Of a stretch of 64,000 nt of DNA, positions 23,208 through 33,137 are shown one piece after another. The stretch lies in contig SPDT01000001.1 of NCBI GenBank assembly GCA_008477525.1, positions 1,984,001-2,048,000 of the forward strand, written 5' to 3'. The stretch's first letter is position 1. Each line of letters starts with the position of its first letter. The DNA is from Hypomyces perniciosus (Eukaryota > Ascomycota > Sordariomycetes > Hypocreales > Hypocreaceae). Position numbers and translations under genes: made by a program. The notes beneath the pieces are model-generated. The model was not told the origin of the DNA, made no database searches, and saw only the letters and a list, made by a program, of their open reading frames with translations.

Positions 23208-24573
23208 ATGTTCAACTGGGCAAAGCAACAGTGAGCACTCTCTATCCACTACCCCCAAACAGATGTACCGCCACCAAACTTGGCCGAACAGCCGCTGACC
23301 GAAGGACCCCTCCAGACTGGCCAATGTGGCCGGCACTCAGGAGCCAATCTATGGCCCTTCGGCCATCCAGTCGATTGCCGAAGAGGCCAAGGAGACGCCC
23401 TATACCGAGTTGACCCGAAACGACCTGAAATGGCAGGAGATGGACTCAACATGCGTCGAGAACCAGGTCTTTTACCTCTTCTCCGAGACTGGCGATATCG
23501 CTCTTGTCCAGGTCATCTATAGCAACGTTGCGTATGAAAAGCCCCTAGCAATGGAAGCACTGCTTCTCGAATATGCATTATGCTAACCCTTTTTAAGCGG
23601 CATCCGAGTGACTTGTCAGTTTAACACCAAGATCTTCTCCCGCGATCCGGCGAAGCCGCACCTGTGGTGCTCAACGCCCCTGAGCAACTTCGCATTCAAC
23701 GACGACAAGACCTCCTGCTACGCCGATGACTGCGCTGTAGATCTTTCCGAGGATGGCAATTCCTACACAATCAAGAGCATGAACGACCAGAGGGCCATTG
23801 TCAACTTGAAGGTTTCCAAGGTCACCCCTGGTTTCCACGCGGGCAAGACGGGGAAGACGCTGTTTGGTACAGATCTGAAGAACCCTTGGGGCTCAATGAG
23901 ACATGCTTTTTGGCCTCGGTGCGCTGCTGAGGGAACCATCATAACCAAGGACGGCCCCATCGACTTCAAGGGTCGTGCCCTCTACATCTACTGCCTCCAG
24001 GGCATGAAACCCCACCATGCCGCTGCCCAATGGAACTTTGCCAACTTCCAGGGCCCCAACTACTCCGCTATCATGATGGAGTTTACAACTCCTCCGTCTT
24101 ATGGTTGCACAAACGTCAGCGTTGGAGCCATTGTTAAGGATGGCGAGCTGGTTGCCGTGGGCTGTGACAACAAAGTCACACACAAAGCTGTCAAGGACGA
24201 TCCGGAGAATGAATGGCCCGAACCCACCCACATCGAGTTTGCATGGTCGTCAGCTGGAAAGGATTCCAAGCCCGTTGAGGCTGTCATCGACGCCGTCCTG
24301 GGAGACCGAGTTGACAAGGTTGACGTCATGGCCGAGGTGCCCGGATTTGTCAAGAAAATTGTCGCCGGAGCTGCCGGAACTAAGCCTTACATCTACCAGG
24401 TTAGTCTATTTTCTCACAGTCAAGTGCTTCATGTCGCTAATCATCGTGGTTCTATTTAGTACTCTCCCAAGGTCACCCTGAAGCTGAAGGTTGGGGACGA
24501 GGAGATTTCCGAGGAAGGACAACTCTTCAACGAGGCCACCTTCATCTCTGAACTTCCAGCATCTACTGCTTAG
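23208..24573 (+). CDS. SVF1: Svf1-family protein (survival factor, ceramide-binding)
   Basis: Four exons (23208-23230, 23316-23531, 23598-24399, 24460-24573) give 384 aa. The first exon codes only MFNWAKQ plus two bases; the 85-nt first intron ends at CTCCAG, and splicing there gives [18 protein letters not shown], typical of fungal Svf1. The protein is a tandem lipocalin-like beta barrel with no signal peptide; the amphipathic N-terminus [14 protein letters not shown] fits membrane association. Blocks matching the family include [22 protein letters not shown], and [20 protein letters not shown]. Yeast Svf1 moves ceramides from ER to Golgi and is needed for survival under oxidative and cold stress. 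Exon 4 contributes the last strand and the C-terminus. The yeast protein is longer (481 aa), mainly from extra N-terminal sequence. Confidence 0.93.
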
Positions 24574-25039
24574 ACTTAATTTTGGAAATTTTTCATCTGG
24601 AAAGCAAAGAGTCGAAGAACAGCATTGGGTACAACCTAACCAGAACAGGCGTTGGAGAGGCTTGGTCACTCGCTTGGTATCGGAACAGCACCCTATAGTT
24701 TGATACATCCGCATAACCAAACTACATTAATGTGTATTGACGAATAATTTCTGAAATGATGTGTTGTGTCTGAGGTACAGAGTTTTAGCAAATTACCTAC
24801 ATCATCTCCAAAAGCTTGGGCACGTTGAGTGAAATTCTAGTCATGGATTATCTTATGCGTCATATATGAATGAGTTGTGTTCTCAAAACACTCCCGCTTT
24901 TCCTGTATTTCGACGAGACGTCTCTAACCTCCCTGTCCATGTCCCTGTCCCTGTCCCCCATTTTCATGTCTATAAATGCAGCATTGCCATCATGAGTCGT
25001 TTCATCACTTCATCGCTATCCGACATTTCATGATCATCA
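24574..25039. other. Convergent intergenic spacer
   Basis: 466 nt between the 3' ends of SVF1 and the minus-strand mitochondrial gene. Includes a short CTGTCC repeat near 24935-24957. No other feature seen. Confidence 0.7.
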
Positions 25040-25915
25040 TTACTCCTTCTTTTCCGTCTTTTCAGCCCCCTCTTCTGGCTTTTCCGGTTTCTGCTCGCCT
25101 GAGCTCTGCTCTTCTAATGACTTTGTAACTTGCCAGATAGCTCGCTCCAACTCAATCTCCACCGCAGGGAGGTCCAGTGTCTCTGAGAACTCCCTGGCTT
25201 GCTTCTGCGTAATAAGCATCTGCTCCTTGCCCGACGGCTCTTCGGTGGGCAGTTTGCCGTCTTTGGTATATAGCTGATCTAGCTCTTTGGACGGTGACAG
25301 TAGCAGAAGCTTGTTCTGGACGAGCCATTGGATGTGTTTCCCACCACTGAGGGCTCTCCAATGGGACCACGCTCGATAGACAAGGTAGAAGAAGGGCAGA
25401 TTAGGTACCCTAATAGATCAGTCAGCCACCAGCACTCCAAACCTCGACTAATGGACTCCTTCTCCAGGGACCCACAATGGAACCAGTGCAAACGGCGCGG
25501 TGATGGGCATTCCCACAAAGCACCACATCAACCTCTGCCTATGCAAAGCCTGCCTCTCCGTCGCCAACGCACTAATCACACTCTCCGCCCTGTGTTCCGG
25601 AATAGCCGTCCCGGGGAACACCAGCTCGACTTTCTCTTTGCCCTTCAGCTCATCGTCGCGCCTCCGCGCCGACAGCGGCGGCACCGACTTCAGCCCCCAT
25701 TCTTCAAAGGGGATGCGCCGGAAGGCCTGGTTCCCCCAGTCGACGACCTTGCGCTGCCAGCCCTTGTCCATGCGCTCCCACTGGGCCCATTTCTTGGCTG
25801 ACCAGGCGGCGCCTCTGTCTACGAAGCTGCGGTCGCTGGCGGCGGTCGTGACGTTGAGGCGCTGGGCGTAGAGCAGTGTCCGCCTCGTCGATACGGGGAG
25901 GAGGTAGAGCCGCAT
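25040..25915 (-). CDS. Mitochondrial K+/H+ exchange-related protein (Mit_KHE1 family)
   Basis: Two exons (25476-25915 and 25040-25409) separated by a 66-nt intron with a GTGGGT donor give 269 aa. The N-terminus MRLYLLPVSTRRTLLYAQRL opens the family's conserved segment and is Arg-rich, consistent with mitochondrial import. Central conserved pieces are WAQWERMDKGWQRKVVDWGN and IPFEEWGLKSVP. A hydrophobic hairpin (WCFVGMPITAPFALVPL and LPFFYLVYRAWSHW) spans the intron site and probably crosses the inner membrane. The C-terminus is Glu/Lys-rich. Yeast YDL183C belongs to this family and is linked to mitochondrial potassium/proton exchange. Longer in-frame starts exist upstream (to 26011), but the MRLYLLP start matches the family's usual N-terminus. 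Confidence 0.88.
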
Positions 25916-26845
25916 TGTAGCAGATGATATGCGAAGACAGTGAGAGATAATCGGCGTTGCGACTAGTCTGGAGCTTCTTATCTGCGGCTGCGGAAGATGT
26001 TCGAATTCCACTAAAGGGAGCGCTGCGGAAGGGCGGGCGGGCGGATGCGGATTTCAATGGCGGATCACAGTGGGCGCAGCGGGCTGCTGCACGTCTATCT
26101 GAACATGGCGGGTTGACCAAAAAAAGAGGAATCGCAACAGTATCGACTTGAGAGCTGTGGTTGGAGTTTTTGAGGCAGCGGGATTCGTAGTGCTAGGAAA
26201 TATCATCGACTCGGGCTAGCATTGGGGCTCTATTTTAGTCGCCGGCGATCATTGTGGACCGAACAGCCAAACAGTGACGCACATGGTTATCATCCCTGTT
26301 TGCCGATTGAGCATACCAAGATAAATTACAGATACCTATAATTTATATAGACAGCACACCAAAGTGCAAAGTACCTCCAATTGCAAAACGTTCAACAACT
26401 TTCGCAACTTTACAACCTATTTAAAATAGTATATGTTAAATTCAAACACATGTATCTATAGAAAACACATCTATAATTAGATAGGAACTATACCAAGATT
26501 TGTATTGATGAGAAGGTCTTGGCTTCAATCAGTTATTTAGAAGATAGAGAGATTATCTCCTGCTGTGGCTGTTTGCAGTAGTGCAGCGCTGTACGAAGTA
26601 CTTGGGGTGTATAATAGCGAAGTTGGGGTGTAAGTTAGTCAATACTGACCGCTAATAGTTGTTAGCTAGATAGTTGCTGCTGCCTGTTAATATTCGTTTT
26701 GATATGTATCGCGTAGGTACCTTGCTTCACTTTTGCCGCTTTCAACCTAAGTACTGTCTCATGCTTTCTTGGTCACCACCCCAGTAACACCTCCTTCACA
26801 TTTCGTCCCTTCAACATTCAGATCAGCGCTTTAAACAAAACAACC
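25916..26845. other. Divergent intergenic, AT-rich in the middle
   Basis: Upstream of the mitochondrial gene. The segment 26330-26530 is clearly more AT-rich than its surroundings, and the last 150 bases before 26846 are CT-rich like a fungal leader. No gene seen. Confidence 0.6.
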
Positions 26846-27380
26846 ATGTCGTTGTCGTTGGATGGAGTCGACGGGAATAAACGGGATACTCTACCGCCTA
26901 GCCAAATCAACAGAAGCTTGGAACTCTTTGAACAGCGGTGCCAGAAAGCCAAAGAGCAGCCATATGTCGATGAACAACCCATGATCGGCAGTCCTCCTTG
27001 CAGCTTGAACGATTTCCGTCGTCCGTTGCTGAGACGCTTTTTTGCTCTGATGGGAGAATTCGATGGAAAAAGCAGCTTGGCCATGGTCCAGATGGCATTG
27101 TGTGGAAGGTCGAGATCGACGATCGCGTCTTAGCCATCAAGGTGGTAAGTGTTTTCCCTGTGTGTTCTAATTGCATGATATGATGGCCGTTCCTTAATAT
27201 TGTTGTCTAATAATAGTACTCTCAGGATCACAAAAGTATGATGATGCCCGAGAAGAGTAAAGACTCCGGCCCCACGAAGTGCAAAAAATGGGGAAACGGC
27301 TGCACCTCGCTCTGCTGTGCAGTATGTACATACTCCGTACTATTTCACGTCAGTTGCTGCGAGCTTGATAAATGAGGTAC
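26846..27380 (+). pseudogene. Protein-kinase-like (FTA2-like) gene relic
   Basis: An ATG at 26846 opens a frame of about 50 codons. After a one-base frame change near 26965-26995 the next frame reads RIRWKKQLGHGPDGIVWKVEIDDRVLAIKV, which is a glycine-loop and VAIK-type start of the kinase-like fold seen in many fungal FTA2/kinase-like proteins. A good donor GTAAGT at 27146 follows and an acceptor AATAG at about 27220, but the next exon (YSQDHKSMMMPEKSKDS) soon stops and lacks the rest of the domain. No catalytic loop or DFG is found downstream. I read it as a truncated, frameshifted copy. A mis-joined short real gene is possible but less likely. Confidence 0.5.
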
Positions 27381-28592
27381 CTAGAAAATCCATTCTCAGA
27401 TACAAAATTAGTATATGCGTCTTGCAGTGAAGAAGATGGAGTTGATTCCATGGCCTGTTCTTGTTCTACTTGCTGGCACACGAGGAAGGGTTAGTGCAAT
27501 GTCAAGGTTCTTGTTCCCCACTAAAAGCGCTATGCAATGCAGAGCTCTGAAGTTCTTATCCCTAAACCCCAAAGAGGTACGGAGTACTAGCACGTATCAT
27601 CATTCGTGAATTTACAATGACGTCATGTGAGATTACTGGGGAAGCTCATCCCCAAGATTTAATCAATAAATTGAAAGTAAAACTGATAAAATGAATAGCT
27701 GGGGGTTTAAAAAATGTGCTTTACCGTCCGGGTAATGTATTTTGCCCTTGCTGCTCTTGCTCTATGACGATTTCTGGTGATTGGCTATGCGCGCGTATAA
27801 AAACCATGGTGTTATAGACCAGTGAAGAGTATCATACCAAATATGTTGAATCAGGACACGATATCGTTCGGAGTGCCTCCCGTTACCGGTATGCAACTGA
27901 TAGCAAGATGGCTAGTAGGTAAGGATCATGAAGAGGATTGGTTGGTGTGATATTCTTCAGCTGAAGTGCGAATAAAATACGTGTAGGCTCGCTTCGTCGG
28001 CCGCCCTGATAAGGTCTCAGCTTGTCGATGCGAAGATGATCAATTTTACTGCAATCGATGATGGCCGCGACAAGGGGGGCCTCTCCCTTTGTGTGCCGCG
28101 ACATGATCACGGCGGAAGAGCAGGTGGCAAGGAAGATTCGTGATGGACCAGCCATTGAAATAAAAAGGAATTCCTAGTCTAACTCAGCTTGTATTAGAAA
28201 AATAATAAGACTCACGTAAAGATTTAGAAATTGAAGTACATCAAAAGATCGAAAGACCCACGAACGAGCATTGTAGCAACTCGAGATGGCGATCGGTCCA
28301 TTCCAGAGGGTCCACTATCAGCCTTTCTCGACAGTGCAGGCGAACTAGTTGATAAATGGATAAAGCTGGCCCGGAAGTATCTGATGTCGATGAAGATGCC
28401 ACTGGTTCCATGAAGAGAGGCTGTGCAGAGGCGCAGATTTGTCAGTGATGTATAGGGAGAAGCAGTTGGGGATGCATGAGACTTGAGAGGTCAAGGTTAG
28501 ATGACCTTCGGCACAGTGGAGAGGTGCCGTCCAACAGTACTTCGAATTCCCCACATAATCCAAAAGTCGCGGCTCCTGTAACAATTATCACT
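27381..28592. other. Intergenic upstream of the tRNA
   Basis: Short unsupported open frames only, among them a 90-codon minus-strand frame (27883-28155) with no recognisable features. A TACGGAGTA motif lies at about 27579. Confidence 0.6.
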
Positions 28593-28695
28593 GGGCGGAT
28601 GGTTTAGTGGTATAATTTTCCCTTAGCATGATGCAACCAAATGAGTTGCCTCAGACACATGGGAAAGGTCCGGGGTTCGATTCCCCGTTCGTCCA
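28593..28695 (+). tRNA. tRNA-Ala (AGC) with intron
   Basis: A full cloverleaf folds: acceptor stem GGGCGGA/TTCGTCC with the G3-T70 wobble that identifies alanine tRNAs, D-arm, anticodon stem TTCCC/GGGAA, T-arm CGGGG-TTCGATT-CCCCG, and discriminator A at 28695. The anticodon loop is TT-AGC-A-T, with a 31-nt intron (28629-28659) at the standard place between positions 37 and 38. The D-arm (TGGTTTAGTGGTATAAT) looks more like tRNA-Pro or tRNA-Gly, so the anticodon and G3-T70 decide the call. CCA is not encoded. Confidence 0.85.
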
Positions 28696-28853
28696 GCAAT
28701 TTCTTTTTGCATTTTTATTCGGCCATGATATATGTATGATGTGAATAGCTGGTACAGAACCACCAGCCTGGCTCAATCTGGCCATGATTTTTGCCCTGGC
28801 TGCCCAGTGCTTCGTTTCTATTGCTCTCCTGCACAACATCTATCTCATACTAT

Positions 28854-31800
28854 TTAGTGTTGTTTTGCCTTGATCGTAGGACTCTTACTCCCGCCTCTCA
28901 CGGACCCCTTTCCCACGATTTTCTCAGCCCAGTTCCACGATGGACTCAGTCGGCCGGTGTTCTCCTTAGGTTTATCCAGCTTCTTATCCTCATGTCGCCC
29001 ATTGTCAGCCACAAAGTCATGATCACTCTCGTTCTCACTGTCAATCCAGTCCCGCTCGCTCCAGGACATGGAATCTGCTCTGTCCCCGTGGTGTAGTGAT
29101 AGTGATGATGAGTGTCCAGTGTCATGCGTTCTCGGCAAGTCGGGCACCTCATCAAGAGCCTCACGCGCCTCGCTTGCATTGGTGGGTGTGGGTTCCAAGC
29201 CAAGGCCGCGAGCCTGGCTCGAAGAGAGTGTCTTGGTCTCGGTGCCATGTTCGTCTGGAGGTTGGTGTATGTCGAGGGCACGCTCGCCTACATGCTCATC
29301 CTCAGTGCGCATGCGTGAGATCGCCGAATCGCTAAAGTGCGCATCTACCAAGTGCTTGACGACCGGCCAACCATAGGCATTGGAAAACATGCGGCGCACA
29401 ATAATGTTGTTGTGCGCATCAGGTTCCAACTTGACGAGAACCTTCCGCCATGATAGTTCTCTGTGGTAACCTCGAGCAATCTTCTCTTCGACGCGCATGC
29501 TCGATCCGTCAACTACCTCGTTGTGGTGCTTGTCGGGTCCAGTATTGGCAGTGTCATCATAGTCCTTTGTTGAACTCAGAGAGTCCTCGTGGTGAATACT
29601 TGAGTAGGGTGACGAAGAGCCGCTGCCCCCTGATGCATGTGTCGGAGACCTGAGCTTCATCTTGCTCAGAGTCGAAGTCCTCTTCCTCAAAGGCGGTGGG
29701 GGGATGTCGAATGGATGATAGACCCGATCGTGGAATATTGTTCGCGGACGTTTTGAAGGGTCGATGAGGTATTCCACGTCGGGAATCTTGGGATTCAGGA
29801 GATCACCAGCAGACTCAAAGAACGTCGTCCTCGGCGGCGCCATGACACCATCGGGATCGTTCTCAAACTCTTGGCCTGTCGTCGCCTTTGCTGGCTTCTT
29901 GCCGTTGAGCGTCTCCGAGGAAGTCGAGCTGCCAGGTGCACTTGACGTGTCATCAGATCTGAGTGTTTGGCTTCTCCGTAGTATCCTTTTCTGTTTCTCG
30001 GTGACGGGTTGTTCCTTGGGAGGCTCATTACTTCTGAAAAGATTGAAGAAACCTGTAAGTGGTGTATGGATAGCCATGATATCGCTGGTACTTGAGAGGG
30101 GCTCGTCCGCATATGCTGCGTGGATGCTAGCCCGATCGTCCTCAGCAAGAGCATCGCTGGAAGGCTGGGGAACTTGATGGCGGTCATGAGTGGGAGTGGT
30201 AGCCCCCGAGTCGGTTTGAGTATCGTCAGAAGGAACTTGCAGCCTCAGCCTGGATCCCATGTTGGCTCCCGTCAGCTCTGCCCATCCAAACCCAACCACC
30301 GTCTCGACGAGCCCAGCATCCCTTCGGGCTTTCCCAACCCGTCCCAAGCCCTGCCAGTCCAGAAACAGAAGACAGCTTGTGCGCAGCGGGACGATTCCAT
30401 CGTTGACAACGTTGGAATACATCGTCCTGTTCCTGAACTTCTTCAGCGCCGAATGTGCCGGTCCTGTCGGCAATATTCGCAACAAAGGCTTGGACTCTGG
30501 CTGCGAGTCCCCATAAACCTTCTTATGCGCCGTCTCCCCCAGATTGCTAACAATGGCTCCCCAACCGCTGCGCGCAATCGTCGGCGCTCTCCATGTCAAT
30601 CCGAGGTCTTTCCCAGTCCTCCCCACCAGACCAAAGTCAAGCGCAAACTTGACGTATAAAGGGTTCTCATTGCTCAAACCCAAAAAGGGCGAAGCCAAAG
30701 CAATAAAATTAATAGGTTGAATAAGATCGAAAAAATGAGGTGAGTGTTTCTGGATGTACGCAACAGCATACGTCTGGACCAGCCCGCCTAACGAGTGTCC
30801 GATAAAGCTGATGCTCGTAATCCTGTAGCATCGCCCGGTTTTCTTGTCGTGCGTCCGGTCAGTGTCCGCTTTTAATATAGTGCTGTGCTTGTGAGCCTGC
30901 AGCAAATCATGGGCATTCTGCTCGCCAAGACCTTGTGTGAAACCCTCGACTGTCCCTTTGCCCAATGGGAGGAACGGCTGATCTGGAAATGTCATGGAGA
31001 GAATGTATCTGGCTAGGCGTTTGCCAAGATACTTGATGCCCTTCTCCGTCTTGGTGGCATTTCCGGAGTATCCTCGCACAACAACCTCTTCGTCGTCGTC
31101 GTCGTCGTCTTCAGCATTATCCTCCTCTTCTGCCTTGGTCTTGTCTTTTCCCTCCTCTGCTTCGGATTGTTCATTGTCTGCCTGCGCCTTTTCAGCTCGC
31201 TTCTTCGCTAATCTTGCCTTGGCATCTATTTTTGCCTGCTTCGCCGCTGCGTCAATGCTCTCTTTCATGTACAGCATATCCGCGCCAAGATTGCTGTGTA
31301 AGCCATGCGTCAAGATGACAAGATGGATCTTCTTCTGTTTTCTCGGCGCTGCACTTCCCCTGGTTTCCGCATCCCCAGTTTTTGCAGTGCTCACAGCGGG
31401 CTTGTCTGCCCACTGCCATTCCTCCACTTTGTTATCGCCAGCGTCATCCCATACAGGTAGCCGAGGCGTGTTCCAGAGCGCAGCCGTATCCTCCACCTTG
31501 ATTTGTACAGCTGGAGAATATATGCCCCGTAACTGGGTCGAGGGAAGTCCATCCTTCGTTCCGAAGCTCTGCTGGTAATCACTCAGCTTGCCTGGTACTA
31601 ATGGTACCTGCGTCGAGCCAGCCCCTGTCGTGGCTGCGGAGCTGAGATTCAAAGACTTAGGATCCCGCGCCACTAAGATCTCATATGCCACCGCAGCCGA
31701 CGCAGAGAAAATAACCTGCGACGACACCTCAATCACCCAGCTCGCAGTCTCGGCATCATGTTCCGGGGCCTTGCCAAACCCTCCGTGGCTACCCGCCCCG

Positions 31801-32126
31801 GCCATCTGCCGTACGTCATCGGGGACGACTAGTTCGCACTCCCACGACCCGCCAGCCTTGACCATGGGCTCGAACTCGGGAACTCCATATCGGCGCGGGT
31901 TCTGGAACTTCTCGTTGGGGTTGAAGGAGGCAGGGTACGCTGAGACGCAGAGCGTGTATGGGCCGTGGACGAATGCCGCGCGGAGGGCGATGTTCGAGGC
32001 GTTGCGGATGCGCACGTGAAGTCGTTCGGGAGACGGCAGGATGCGGTCCTGCGAAGGGGTGTATGTGACGGTGTATCGGACGACCTCGCCAATCTTGACG
32101 CTGCCGGTTTGGTGGAGGAGAAGCAT
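28854..32126 (-). CDS. ROG1-like putative lipase/serine esterase (DUF676)
   Basis: Single-exon frame of 1090 aa starting MLLLHQTGSVKIGEV, the usual start of this fungal family; a longer in-frame stretch upstream is Ser-rich and lacks support. Residues 1-200 form a beta-rich N-terminal domain. The alpha/beta-hydrolase domain begins at about 265 (LVILTHGLHSN) and has the nucleophile elbow GHSLGG with Ser445. Between them lies a Lys/Glu/Asp-rich insert (about 295-350) including a run of Asp. The C-terminal third is Ser/Pro-rich and disordered, except a conserved block near LSWRKVLVKLEPDAHNNI and WPVVKHLVDAHF. Yeast Rog1 is a monoacylglycerol lipase; related proteins act on lipids at membranes. 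The large disordered C-terminus probably carries regulatory phosphosites. Gene order: tRNA upstream on plus, then this gene on minus. Confidence 0.88.
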   Translation of the reverse strand: MLLLHQTGSVKIGEVVRYTVTYTPSQDRILPSPERLHVRIRNASNIALRAAFVHGPYTLCVSAYPASFNPNEKFQNPRRYGVPEFEPMVKAGGSWECELVVPDDVRQMAGAGSHGGFGKAPEHDAETASWVIEVSSQVIFSASAAVAYEILVARDPKSLNLSSAATTGAGSTQVPLVPGKLSDYQQSFGTKDGLPSTQLRGIYSPAVQIKVEDTAALWNTPRLPVWDDAGDNKVEEWQWADKPAVSTAKTGDAETRGSAAPRKQKKIHLVILTHGLHSNLGADMLYMKESIDAAAKQAKIDAKARLAKKRAEKAQADNEQSEAEEGKDKTKAEEEDNAEDDDDDDEEVVVRGYSGNATKTEKGIKYLGKRLARYILSMTFPDQPFLPLGKGTVEGFTQGLGEQNAHDLLQAHKHSTILKADTDRTHDKKTGRCYRITSISFIGHSLGGLVQTYAVAYIQKHSPHFFDLIQPINFIALASPFLGLSNENPLYVKFALDFGLVGRTGKDLGLTWRAPTIARSGWGAIVSNLGETAHKKVYGDSQPESKPLLRILPTGPAHSALKKFRNRTMYSNVVNDGIVPLRTSCLLFLDWQGLGRVGKARRDAGLVETVVGFGWAELTGANMGSRLRLQVPSDDTQTDSGATTPTHDRHQVPQPSSDALAEDDRASIHAAYADEPLSSTSDIMAIHTPLTGFFNLFRSNEPPKEQPVTEKQKRILRRSQTLRSDDTSSAPGSSTSSETLNGKKPAKATTGQEFENDPDGVMAPPRTTFFESAGDLLNPKIPDVEYLIDPSKRPRTIFHDRVYHPFDIPPPPLRKRTSTLSKMKLRSPTHASGGSGSSSPYSSIHHEDSLSSTKDYDDTANTGPDKHHNEVVDGSSMRVEEKIARGYHRELSWRKVLVKLEPDAHNNIIVRRMFSNAYGWPVVKHLVDAHFSDSAISRMRTEDEHVGERALDIHQPPDEHGTETKTLSSSQARGLGLEPTPTNASEAREALDEVPDLPRTHDTGHSSSLSLHHGDRADSMSWSERDWIDSENESDHDFVADNGRHEDKKLDKPKENTGRLSPSWNWAEKIVGKGSVRGGSKSPTIKAKQH

Positions 32127-33137
32127 CTTCTGTCTGCTCCCCTCTGTTCGTTTCGCCCGCTCTGCCTCTGAACGAAGAGAGTGGGATAGCTCGGCGCGCC
32201 TCGAAGTCGGCAGTACGAGGCGGTGGAAAGGGAGAGAGAGTATGGACGATGACGACGACAAAGGTGTCTGTCTGTCTAAGAGTAGTATAATACTATTAGT
32301 CGGGATGACGATGTCGGCATGATCCTCGCGCACTACTATTTAAAGAAAGCATGCAAGGATACGCGGGACAGTCATTTCAAGGTTAAAATAAAGACGGACA
32401 TGGGTGAAGGAATAGGATTCAAAATTATTCCTACAAGAACATTCATAACTTGAGGTACGTACGGCGTGCAACGTGCGCGGGGAGGCAACCGATGACGGAA
32501 TCCTCGGGAGACCCTTCAGCGGTATGCACATGCGCGCACCCCTAAATTAGTGCATCGAGGCCACTGAACAGTGAGGAGACCCTGTGGGTTAGGCGTACAA
32601 CGGCCTATTCTTAGCGCATGGTAAGACGCCGCAACCGTCGATTTAGGCCATTTGATCTCCAGGGCTAGCACTTCAAGGCTTGGATCCTCCTAAGCAGGAT
32701 ATGCATCACGAGGCTTGGATTAGAGGCTTTCACATGATAGTCGAGTGGAAAGAGGGATTATGATGGAGAGCAAAGGATAAATGTCTCACTCAGTCAGTTC
32801 AGGTCATAAATAATGATATTCATTTCATTCCGTTCCTTTCATCATTCATTCATCTGCATATGTGGATACCAATACTGAGGAGATAGATGCTGGTCGACAA
32901 AGAAAAGAAATCGAAGAAATCGAACTCGCCGTCTAGCAACCCAATCAACGCCTATCCAGAAAGAAAAGTCTATCAACGAACATATCTGCTGTCATATAGA
33001 ATTGTGCTGTCGTTCGTGCATTGCAGCCGGTTCGGTGTAATATCACAGTCTCCCATATTTCTTGGAAACAAGTATCATCCCGCTGAAGTCGCCTTATGCA
33101 TCATGCGTGAAAATGTCGTCTTAAAACAAAACTCCGC
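32127..33137. other. Intergenic upstream of the lipase gene
   Basis: About 1 kb holding the lipase promoter and the 3' UTR of the RBR ligase. A plus-strand frame at 32887-33285 overlaps the RBR 3' end and has no recognisable domain. Confidence 0.6.
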
